Assembly: GCA_021767885.1 (NCBI GenBank)
Contig: JAASSM010000189.1
Coordinates: 1-5,211, forward strand
Length of the DNA stretch: 5,211 nt
Reading direction: 5' to 3'
Source of the DNA: a bacterium
GTDB taxonomy: Bacteria > Krumholzibacteriota > Krumholzibacteria > LZORAL124-64-63
The first letter of the stretch is position 1. Each line of letters starts with the position of its first letter. Made by a program: the position numbers and the translations under genes. Under the pieces are notes generated by a model. The model did not search any database. It had not been told where the DNA came from and saw nothing but the letters and a program-made list of their open reading frames with translations. Below, one piece after another: positions 1-4,411 of the stretch.

Positions 1-1
1 G

Positions 2-280
2 GGCGCCCGCGCGCCCGAACTGGTCACCCTCATCATCACCACGATCCACGAGGGCGGGCAGCAGATCACGGGCAACCTCCGGGCGCCGCTGGTGCTGGAC
101 ACGGCCTCGCGGACGGGGGCGCAGCTGGCCCTGGACGACGACCGCCTGTCCACGCGGCAGGAGATCGACTACTTCAAATTTGGGCTTGCCGTGGGCGAGC
201 CCGGACCGGACAATGACAGCCAGGAGACGGAGGCCGCCGAGGAGCGGGAGCCCGCGCAATCGGTCGCGTCCGGTCTCTGA
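2..280 (+). CDS. fliW: Flagellar assembly factor FliW, C-terminal part (5' end outside window)
   Basis: The frame is open from the left edge to a TGA at 278-280, giving 92 residues of a C-terminus. The stretch [20 protein letters not shown] followed by [18 protein letters not shown] and [11 protein letters not shown] matches the end of the FliW beta-barrel, where family members read like 'VNLKAPIVIN...GKQVIL...YSVRHPI'. FliW is a small cytoplasmic protein that binds either flagellin or CsrA; when bound to CsrA it blocks repression of flagellin translation. The GTG at 92 falls in the middle of the domain and is not the start, since coding similarity continues to the window edge. After the conserved DYFKF there is a non-conserved acidic tail of about 30 residues (rich in E, D, P, A) that most FliW proteins lack. 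csrA follows 77 bases downstream on the same strand, the usual partnership. The family call is firm; the tail's role is unknown. Confidence 0.88.
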   Translation, partial: GARAPELVTLIITTIHEGGQQITGNLRAPLVLDTASRTGAQLALDDDRLSTRQEIDYFKFGLAVGEPGPDNDSQETEAAEEREPAQSVASGL

Positions 281-304
281 GTCGAAGGGCGGTGCGGCCC
301 CTCG

Positions 305-324
305 CGCCGGGGAGGCTCCCGGCG
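305..324 (+). promoter_or_regulatory. Stem-loop in the fliW-csrA spacer with GGA at the loop edge
   Basis: CGCCGGG (305-311) pairs perfectly with CCCGGCG (318-324) around a six-base loop GAGGCT. A GGA (311-313) sits at the stem-loop junction and a GGAGG lies at 311-315. It is about 38 bases upstream of the GGA in the csrA ribosome-binding site. That spacing would let one CsrA dimer bridge both sites, but this is inference. It could instead be a simple GC-rich hairpin after fliW. Confidence 0.4.
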
Positions 325-342
325 TGGGTCGCAAGCCGTGGC

Positions 343-357
343 GGACAGGGAGGTCCC
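343..357 (+). promoter_or_regulatory. csrA ribosome-binding site overlapping a near-consensus CsrA target
   Basis: The Shine-Dalgarno sequence GGGAGG (348-353) lies four bases before the GTG at 358 and fixes the csrA start. Bases 343-354 (GGACAGGGAGGT) match the published CsrA SELEX consensus RUACARGGAUGU at 10 of 12 positions. The flanks GGAC (343-346) and GTCC (353-356) can pair, leaving AGGGAG as a hexaloop. This is the preferred way CsrA sees GGA, so CsrA probably represses its own translation. Pairing and match are seen directly; binding is inferred. Confidence 0.65.
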
Positions 358-606
358 GTGCTCATCCTCAGTCGCAAGCGTAACGAGAAGATCATGATCG
401 GGGACGACATCTCGATCCTGATCGTCGATATCCGCGGTGACCAGGTCCAGATCGGGATCGACGCGCCACGGTCCATCCCCGTCCACCGCCACGAGATCTA
501 CGAGGAGATCAAGAACACCACCCTCGACGCCGCCCAGTCGGCGGATATCGACCTCTCCGCCCTCCGCAAGAAGATCAAGGGCAAGACCCCGGGGGAGGGC
601 CGCTAG
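358..606 (+). CDS. csrA: Carbon storage regulator / translational regulator CsrA (RsmA)
   Basis: This is an 82-residue CsrA, an RNA-binding homodimer that occludes ribosome-binding sites at GGA motifs. The start [18 protein letters not shown], the core [22 protein letters not shown] and the RNA-contact residues L4, R6 and R44 are all intact. The GTG at 358 is chosen over an in-frame codon at 292 because MLILSR is the invariant N-terminus and a Shine-Dalgarno sequence sits just ahead. E. coli CsrA has 61 residues; here residues 52-82 form a C-terminal extension whose SADIDLSAL resembles the SSDVISAL of B. subtilis CsrA. Such extensions go with FliW binding, and fliW is indeed next door. The Asn known to matter for FliW binding in B. 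subtilis (N55) is Thr here, with an Asn at 53. The likely target is the flagellin mRNA encoded on the opposite strand of this window, plus csrA itself. Confidence 0.96.
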   Translation: MLILSRKRNEKIMIGDDISILIVDIRGDQVQIGIDAPRSIPVHRHEIYEEIKNTTLDAAQSADIDLSALRKKIKGKTPGEGR

Positions 607-609
607 CCG

Positions 610-641
610 CTGGCGGCCCGGCCGCCCCTCCGGGTGGCCAG
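610..641 (+). terminator. Terminator-like stem-loop between convergent csrA and fliT-like gene
   Basis: CTGGCGGCCCGG (610-621) pairs with CCGGGTGGCCAG (630-641), with one G-G mismatch and one G-U pair, around an eight-base loop. On the + strand it starts three bases after the csrA stop and is followed only by GTTTCC, a short T run. An alternative smaller stem is GGCGGC (612-617) with GCCGCC (621-626). It probably ends csrA transcripts and may also act on the incoming minus-strand fli transcript, although no T tract follows in that direction. It accounts for most of the 66-base spacer. Confidence 0.5.
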
Positions 642-672
642 TTTCCAGACAGTGTACCAGCGAAGGCGACCG

Positions 673-999
673 TCAGGCCTGGCGGTCGAGGACCCCGGAG
701 ATCACCGGCTGGGGCCGGGCCACCGGGCGCGCGTCATGATCCTGCAGGCGGGCCCGCATGGTGTCGCGCAGCGCACGGCAGCGGGCGCCCAGGATGGCGT
801 CGCCCTCGGTCAGACGCTTCAGATCCGGCAGGTACCGCTGCCGCTCGGCCGGGGCGCTGGCGTCGAACGCCCGCCGCAGGGCGTCCAGGGCCTCGCCGCG
901 GGCGGCCACCAGCGCGGTGACCGCGCCGGTATCCTCGGCGTCCAGGGCGACCAGCAGGTCGCCCTCCAGGGCCTTCAGGGTGGCGATGGCGTCTCTCAC
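673..999 (-). CDS. fliT: FliT-like flagellar protein (putative FliD chaperone)
   Basis: This 108-residue gene starts with GTG (complement of 997-999), supported by GAGGAG (1004-1009), which overlaps the TGA of fliS; the gap between the two genes is eight bases, so they are probably translationally coupled. The product is almost entirely predicted helix, with alternating leucines and charged residues (for example LKALEGDLLVALDAEDTGAV and LVAARGEALDALRRAF), no signal peptide, no membrane segment, and an Arg/Pro-rich end (residues 90-108). FliT is a short helical cytoplasmic chaperone of the FliD cap protein and is normally encoded right after fliD-fliS, exactly as here. Sequence conservation in FliT is low, so the call rests mainly on position, length and helical character. 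It could be another small flagellar chaperone or export protein. It is the last gene of the minus-strand series before the convergent csrA. Confidence 0.58.
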   Translation of the reverse strand: MRDAIATLKALEGDLLVALDAEDTGAVTALVAARGEALDALRRAFDASAPAERQRYLPDLKRLTEGDAILGARCRALRDTMRARLQDHDARPVARPQPVISGVLDRQA

Positions 1000-1007
1000 G
1001 GCGCTCC

Positions 1008-1493
1008 TCAGGCGGAGAAGGAGATGGACTGGGACGCGACGGGCTCCGCCGGAGCAGCCGTCGACTGGTGTGGTTCTGCGGATGCAGGTTGCGTACCGGA
1101 ACCGGGACGCAGCGCGCGGTCGCCGGTCCCCGGGGGGATGGCGCTCCAGGCGTCCAGGAGCGGCTGCAGGACCTCGCGGCAGTTCACGGCATGGCGTGGC
1201 TCGCGGTCCACCTGCATCTGGAGGATCTCGCGGAAGACGAAGTCGTAGAGCGCCGAGAGATTCTCGGCGATCTCTCCGCCGACCGCGTGATCGAGCGCGT
1301 TCTGCAGCTCGGTGACGATCCGCTGGGCCAGGTTCAGGCGACGGGTCATCTCCGGCCGGTCATCGGCGGCCCGCGCGGCGGCCACGTCCAGATGCTCGAT
1401 CATCTTCTCGTAGAGAAGGACGATCAGCTTCTCCTTGCCGATGGTCTGCAGGTCCGTGCGGCGGTAGGCCTGGATCCCGCTGTAGTCATTCAT
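1008..1493 (-). CDS. fliS: Flagellin-specific chaperone FliS
   Basis: FliS binds the C-terminal helices of flagellin in the cytoplasm, prevents premature polymerisation and delivers subunits to the flagellar export gate. The 161-residue product has the family N-terminus (YRRTDLQTIGKEKLIVLLYE at residues 10-29, compare 'YKQTQVQTASPGKLILMLYD'), then the four-helix bundle including RRLNLAQRIVTELQNALD and ALYDFVFREILQMQ. The usual FliS is about 125-135 residues; here residues 119-161 add a Pro/Ala/Ser/Thr-rich, probably disordered tail ending in SQSISFSA. The ATG at 1493 has AAGGGA six bases upstream (1500-1505) and lies 41 bases after the fliD stop. A much longer open frame upstream in the same phase runs through fliD and is not coding. 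Confidence 0.93.
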   Translation of the reverse strand: MNDYSGIQAYRRTDLQTIGKEKLIVLLYEKMIEHLDVAAARAADDRPEMTRRLNLAQRIVTELQNALDHAVGGEIAENLSALYDFVFREILQMQVDREPRHAVNCREVLQPLLDAWSAIPPGTGDRALRPGSGTQPASAEPHQSTAAPAEPVASQSISFSA

Positions 1494-1534
1494 GCTGCAT
1501 CCCTTCGATCCTCGTGCGAGCCGATCCGTCGTGA

Positions 1535-2857
1535 CTAGCCCGTGAGCATGGAGCTGAGGTAGCTTCCCTGCGCCTGCAGGAGAGAGACGGTGGACTCCAT
1601 GGCCAGGAACTTGCGCTCGAGGGTGGTGCGGTAGTTCTCGATGCTGCGCTCGTACCGCTCGATGTTGTGGTCGATGTTCTCGATGCGCCGCTTGATCGAG
1701 TCGTTGCCGATCTTGAAGACGCCGTCGATGCTGTCGGTCAGATCCTCCACCGCGGTGTCGATCAGGGCCGCCTTGCCCACGTTGCCCTCGAACTCCACGA
1801 AGAGGTTGCGGACGCCGGCATAGTTGTCGGCCAGGGCCTCGGCGAACTCCGCCTCGTCGAACGTGAGGGTCCGCGACCCCTGCTGTCGCTCGATGCCGAT
1901 CTGCGCGAGCATGGAGTAGGCGCCCTCGCCGTCGTGCGACGCGGACATGAGGTTCTCCATGCGGTTGGCGACGCTGCGGGCGGTGGCGTTGCCCTCGAGC
2001 TTGCCGCCGGTGGCCAGGCCGGACTCCAGGAAGCTGAACAGCTCGTTGTAGGCGTCGACGAACGCCTTGACCTGGTCCTTGACGCCCTCGGCGTCCGTGG
2101 CCACGGAGACGTGCGTGGTGACGCCCGGCTGCGAGACTCCGGTCAGATCGATGCTCAGGCCGCTGATGATGCTGTCGAGGTGATTGCCGTCCGCGGTGAC
2201 GGCCAGGCCATCCACCAGCAGCGTGGCGTCGCTGGCGGCACGCGTCTCGGTGAACGCCGGGGCGGTGCCGCCGCTGAGTCCGGAGGCATCCACGGTGAAG
2301 GCGCTGCCCGTGCCCGCCTCGCCGGTCAGGACCAGGTAGTGGCCCCCGGTATCGGAGCCGTCGTGGACGATGGTCGCGCTGACGCCCATGATCTCGGTGT
2401 TGATGCGGTCGGCGAGGTCGGCGAGGCTGGTGAACCCCGTCAGCTCGAGGCTCTGCGGCTCGCCGCCCACGGTGAAGTTCAAGGTCCCCTCGCCGACGGC
2501 GTTGAGGGGGTCGTCGTATCCCTGGGACCGCGACTTCTGCGACTGGGCGAGGGCGGTGACCTCGATGTCGTAGTTGCCGGGCGCGGCGTCGCTGCCGGCG
2601 GTGACGGTCAGGACGTCCTCGTCGCTGGAGGTCGCGCTCAGCGAGGCGAACTCGTTGGCCGTATCCAGGCCCTGGGCGGCGGTCTGCAGGGCGAGCAGGC
2701 GGTCCTTGAGCGCGGAGAGCGCGGAGCTCTGTGTCTCGTACTGGGTCCGCTGCTGCTGCAGACGGTAGATGGGCTGACGCCGCAGCTCCACGAGCTGCGA
2801 GACCAGTGATGCGGTGTCCAGCCCCGTCGCCAGGCCGGTGAATGACACGGAACTCAT
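1535..2857 (-). CDS. fliD: Flagellar hook-associated protein 2, filament cap FliD
   Basis: FliD forms the pentameric or hexameric cap at the filament tip, under which exported flagellin folds and inserts. The 440 residues show the N-terminal FliD domain (about 1-105: FTGLATGLDTASLVSQLVEL, then a helix rich in Q and L at 28-65), variable central domains (about 105-210), and the C-terminal domain starting near DATLLVDGLAV (210-220). This continues through VKAFVDAYNELFSFL (263-277) to a terminal coiled coil (388-438: RIENIDHNIERYERSIENYR, then TTLERKFLAMESTV and QGSYLSSML). Length is ordinary for the family. The ATG at 2857 has a strong GGGGAGG (2863-2869) at five bases. It follows flaG by 42 bases and precedes fliS by 41. 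A sigma-28-like promoter inside flaG may give it its own transcript. Confidence 0.95.
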   Translation of the reverse strand: MSSVSFTGLATGLDTASLVSQLVELRRQPIYRLQQQRTQYETQSSALSALKDRLLALQTAAQGLDTANEFASLSATSSDEDVLTVTAGSDAAPGNYDIEVTALAQSQKSRSQGYDDPLNAVGEGTLNFTVGGEPQSLELTGFTSLADLADRINTEIMGVSATIVHDGSDTGGHYLVLTGEAGTGSAFTVDASGLSGGTAPAFTETRAASDATLLVDGLAVTADGNHLDSIISGLSIDLTGVSQPGVTTHVSVATDAEGVKDQVKAFVDAYNELFSFLESGLATGGKLEGNATARSVANRMENLMSASHDGEGAYSMLAQIGIERQQGSRTLTFDEAEFAEALADNYAGVRNLFVEFEGNVGKAALIDTAVEDLTDSIDGVFKIGNDSIKRRIENIDHNIERYERSIENYRTTLERKFLAMESTVSLLQAQGSYLSSMLTG

Positions 2858-2862
2858 GATCG

Positions 2863-2890
2863 CCTCCCCAGGCTGCGGCTCTCCGGCCGC
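2863..2890 (-). promoter_or_regulatory. fliD leader: GGA-hexaloop hairpin plus GGA-bearing Shine-Dalgarno
   Basis: On the minus strand GCGGC (2890-2886) pairs with GCCGC (2879-2875), leaving the six-base loop CGGAGA with a central GGA (2884-2882). About 14 bases further on, the ribosome-binding site GGGGAGG (2869-2863) holds a second GGA. A looped GGA paired with a GGA in the Shine-Dalgarno sequence is the typical arrangement of CsrA-repressed leaders. The stem is only five base pairs, and GGA is expected in any strong Shine-Dalgarno sequence, so this is suggestive only. Confidence 0.35.
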
Positions 2891-2899
2891 TGGATCGTG

Positions 2900-3319
2900 T
2901 CAACTGCGTCGGTCGATGACCGTGCCCAGGAGATCGGCAGATCCGAGGCCCTGGTTGAGCAGTTTCTCGGGCGGGAAGCGCTGGATGACGTCGCCGCTCC
3001 GCTTGTCGCGCACTTCCACCACGTAGTCCTGGCCCTCCTGCTCGAAGAGGAGGTGGACCTCGCGCTCGGGACCCGGCAGCTGGGAGAGCGCCTCGGCGAG
3101 CCGCTCGGCGGCGGCGGCGACCTCGTCGTCCGGGGCGGCATCGCGCCGGGACGGCGGCTGGACGGGGGGGCCGGCAGGGCGGACGGGCTGGAAGGAGTGA
3201 TACGGCGCGGCGCTCGCCTCTCCCGAAACCACCGGCGCCTGGGAGCGCGGCTCCCGGGGCTCGACTCCGGCCGGCGGCGAGGGGGCGACTCCGCCTGGGA
3301 TCCCGGTCAAGGTCTTCAT
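2900..3319 (-). CDS. flaG: FlaG family flagellar protein
   Basis: The product has 139 residues. Residues 65-135 are the FlaG domain: a helix (EVAAAAERLAEALSQL), then strands LLFEQEGQDYVVEVRDKRSG and the signature DVIQRFPPEKLL, matching the family pattern 'VEVVDxxTGEVIRQIPPEE'. Residues 1-60 are a Pro/Ala/Arg-rich, low-complexity leader typical of the family. FlaG proteins are encoded between flagellin and fliD in many bacteria and affect filament length; their mechanism is poorly known. The ATG at 3319 is the only reasonable start, but its Shine-Dalgarno sequence is weak (CAGG about nine bases upstream), which suggests low translation compared with the flagellin immediately before it. The gap to flagellin 1 is 62 bases and holds a hairpin; the gap to fliD is 42 bases. 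The end of the gene may double as a promoter for fliD. Confidence 0.88.
   Translation of the reverse strand: MKTLTGIPGGVAPSPPAGVEPREPRSQAPVVSGEASAAPYHSFQPVRPAGPPVQPPSRRDAAPDDEVAAAAERLAEALSQLPGPEREVHLLFEQEGQDYVVEVRDKRSGDVIQRFPPEKLLNQGLGSADLLGTVIDRRS
2931..2958 (-). promoter_or_regulatory. Possible sigma-28 (FliA) promoter inside flaG, reading into fliD
   Basis: The minus strand reads TCAACCAG (2958-2951), twelve bases, then GCCGATCT (2938-2931). The -10 box matches the FliA consensus GCCGATAA at six of eight bases. It shares TGCCGATC and the exact 12-base spacing with the flagellin 1 promoter at 4302-4329; the -35 box shares only TCAA. Expected transcription start is near 2924, giving a leader of about 67 bases to fliD. 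It lies within flaG codons for about residues 120-130. Confidence 0.45.
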
Positions 3320-3340
3320 GGTGTGGCCTGCGCTTTTTGC

Positions 3341-3368
3341 GGCGGGCCCCGCCGGAGCGAGGCCCGCC
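3341..3368 (-). terminator. GC-rich stem-loop between flagellin 1 and flaG (attenuator or mRNA 3' stabiliser)
   Basis: GGCGGGCC (3341-3348) pairs with GGCCCGCC (3361-3368) around a twelve-base loop; a smaller alternative stem is GGCGG/CCGCC at 3341-3353. In the direction of transcription it starts 13 bases after the flagellin stop and is followed by GCAAAAAGCG, not by a T tract, so it is unlikely to be a complete intrinsic terminator. Its likely role is to protect the 3' end of the abundant flagellin message or to thin out read-through into flaG-fliD-fliS. Confidence 0.45.
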
Positions 3369-3381
3369 CGTCCGGATCAGT

Positions 3382-4206
3382 CTAGCCCAGCAGGGAGAGG
3401 GCCAGCCCCGTGGTCATGTTCGACTGCGCCAGCACCGAGACGCCTGCCTGCTGCAGGATCTGGTAGCTGGTCAGCTTGCTGGTCTCCGAGGCCACGTCCA
3501 CGTCGCGGATGCGGCTGTTGGCGGCCGAGAGGTTCTCGGCGGTGTTCTGGATGTTGCGGATGGAGCTCTCGAGACGGTTCTGGACCGCACCGAAGTCCGC
3601 CCGCGCCGAGCTGACGGTCTCGATGGCCGTGTCGATCTCGCCCATGGCCGTGGCCGCGTTGGCCGCCGTGTCGATGGCGGTCCCCGTGCCCAGCGTGGTG
3701 CTGTCACGGTCGGTGCTGACGTCCACGTCGATGCTGTCCCAGGTCTCGGTGGCGATGCCCACCTGGATCGAGACGGTGCCGCCGGTGCCATCGAGCAGCT
3801 TGATGCCGTTGAACTCGGTGGAGTTGGCGATGCGGTCGATCTCGCCGGTCAGCGCCGTGTACTCGGCGTCCAGGTAGCCACGCTCGGTGTCGGACAGGGT
3901 GCCGGTGAGGCTCTGCTCCGCCAGCTCCTTCATGCGCAGCAGGATGTTGCTGACCTCGTCCAGCGCGCCCTCGGCGGTCTGCACCATGGAGATGCCGTCG
4001 CTGGCGTTGCGGCTGGCCTGCTCCAGGGCGCGGATGTCGCTCTTGAGGCCCTCGCTGATGGCGAGGCCGGCCGCGTCGTCGGCGGCGCGGTTGATGCGCA
4101 GTCCGCTGGAGAGCTTCTCCATGGACTTGTTGAAGTTGACGGTGGAGTTGTAGAGGTTCCGCCGCGCGTTCATGGCGGAGATGTTGGTGTTGATGCGGAT
4201 ACCCAT
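3382..4206 (-). CDS. fliC: Flagellin 1 (filament subunit), complete
   Basis: This is a 274-residue flagellin, the secreted structural protein of the filament. Residues 1-140 carry the N-terminal D0/D1 helices (GIRINTNISAMNARRNLYNS, then SSGLRINRAADDAAGLAISE, NASDGISMVQTAEGALDE and STEFNGIKLLDG). Residues 196-274 carry the C-terminal D1/D0 (SSARADFGAVQNRLESSIRN, NSRIRDVDVASETS, ending in ALSLLG). The middle (141-195) is short and variable, so there are no large D2/D3 surface domains. LLRMKELAEQSL (89-100) is the region that TLR5 recognises in enteric flagellins. There is no cleaved signal; export is through the flagellar type III system. The ATG at 4206 has a strong AAGGAGG (4213-4219) at six bases; the frame stays open further upstream but crosses the leader and lacks flagellin similarity. 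It has its own sigma-28 promoter. It is about 80% identical by eye to flagellin 2 over the shared 248 positions. Confidence 0.97.
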   Translation of the reverse strand: MGIRINTNISAMNARRNLYNSTVNFNKSMEKLSSGLRINRAADDAAGLAISEGLKSDIRALEQASRNASDGISMVQTAEGALDEVSNILLRMKELAEQSLTGTLSDTERGYLDAEYTALTGEIDRIANSTEFNGIKLLDGTGGTVSIQVGIATETWDSIDVDVSTDRDSTTLGTGTAIDTAANAATAMGEIDTAIETVSSARADFGAVQNRLESSIRNIQNTAENLSAANSRIRDVDVASETSKLTSYQILQQAGVSVLAQSNMTTGLALSLLG

Positions 4207-4295
4207 GCTGGTCCTCCTTGAAGCGGGCCGCCTGGCGACCCGTGCCGGGTCCGTCGTCTCCTGATGTCGTCCCCGCGGGGACTTGACGGATCCTG
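4207..4295 (-). promoter_or_regulatory. Structured 5' leader of flagellin 1 with multiple GGA motifs (probable CsrA target)
   Basis: The leader is about 89 bases from the predicted start of transcription to the ATG. Minus-strand GGATCCGTC (4293-4285) can pair with GACGGACCC (4255-4247) with one A-C mismatch, enclosing a hairpin GTCCC-CGCG-GGGAC (4282-4269) and an unpaired CATCAGGAGAC (4266-4256) with a central GGA. A further hairpin at 4241-4225 (seven pairs, loop CAG) stops five bases before the Shine-Dalgarno AAGGAGG (4219-4213), where CAAGGA (4220-4215) equals the CARGGA core of the CsrA consensus. The hag leader of B. subtilis likewise has an upstream CsrA site and one over the Shine-Dalgarno sequence. 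ACCCG/CGGGT (4250-4238) is a competing stem. Binding is inferred. Confidence 0.55.
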
Positions 4296-4301
4296 AGGAA
4301 A

Positions 4302-4329
4302 TGATCGGCATGGTCCGCGATAGACTTGA
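4302..4329 (-). promoter_or_regulatory. Sigma-28 (FliA/SigD) promoter of flagellin 1
   Basis: The minus strand reads TCAAGTCT (4329-4322), twelve bases, then GCCGATCA (4309-4302). Compared with the FliA consensus TAAAGTTT-GCCGATAA, the -10 box matches seven of eight bases and the -35 box six of eight; the spacing is one base longer than the E. coli optimum. TCAAG-type -35 boxes are known from other proteobacterial FliA promoters. Start of transcription is expected near 4295. Flagellin is the classic class III gene, so the call fits context. Confidence 0.82.
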
Positions 4330-4331
4330 GG

Positions 4332-4349
4332 GAAAATATTTTCATATGA
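4332..4349 (-). promoter_or_regulatory. AT-rich palindromic block upstream of the flagellin 1 promoter (UP-element-like)
   Basis: GAAAATATTTTC (4332-4343) is a perfect 12-base palindrome overlapping a second one, TCATATGA (4342-4349). The block ends two bases before the -35 box and lies at roughly -37 to -54 from the predicted start, where the RNA polymerase alpha subunit contacts UP elements. Fourteen of its 18 bases are A or T, in sharp contrast to the very GC-rich surroundings. A binding site for an unknown regulator is the alternative. Confidence 0.45.
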
Positions 4350-4411
4350 TGTTTCTGCGGTTCGGGATCTCCGAATGTGATTTCCCGTGCGAATGTTCGC
4401 CTCACGACGAC

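Noticed and set aside
292..357. Possible upstream start of csrA at 292
   Set aside because: It would add 22 residues not found in any CsrA and would run through the regulatory hairpins; the invariant MLILSR begins at 358.
1360..1367. GCCGATGA on the minus strand inside fliS as another sigma-28 -10 box
   Set aside because: At the matching distance the upstream sequence (ACGTGGCC) bears no resemblance to TCAAG or TAAA.
1500..1534. Several GGA motifs in the fliD-fliS spacer as CsrA sites
   Set aside because: The best one overlaps the Shine-Dalgarno sequence and matches the consensus at only about 7 of 12 positions, with no convincing hairpin; GGA is common in GC-rich spacers.
1667..2809. 380-codon open frame on the + strand opposite fliD
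   Set aside because: It is antisense to a clear fliD gene and has the Gly/Ala/Val/Arg-rich composition typical of reverse-strand frames in GC-rich genes; no domain is recognisable and nothing suggests a start signal.
1494..2903. Long minus-strand open frame extending fliS upstream through fliD
   Set aside because: It is the fliS phase continued into the fliD gene without stops because of high GC; its Arg/Gly/His-rich sequence is not protein-like, and fliS begins at 1493 with its own Shine-Dalgarno sequence.
3331..3341. CGCTTTTTGCG as a terminator T tract
   Set aside because: The T run is on the + strand and no hairpin precedes it there; in the transcribed (minus) direction it is an A run after the hairpin.
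3337..4221. 294-codon open frame on the + strand opposite flagellin 1
   Set aside because: Antisense shadow of a well-conserved flagellin; repetitive G/A/V/D composition with no protein-family features.
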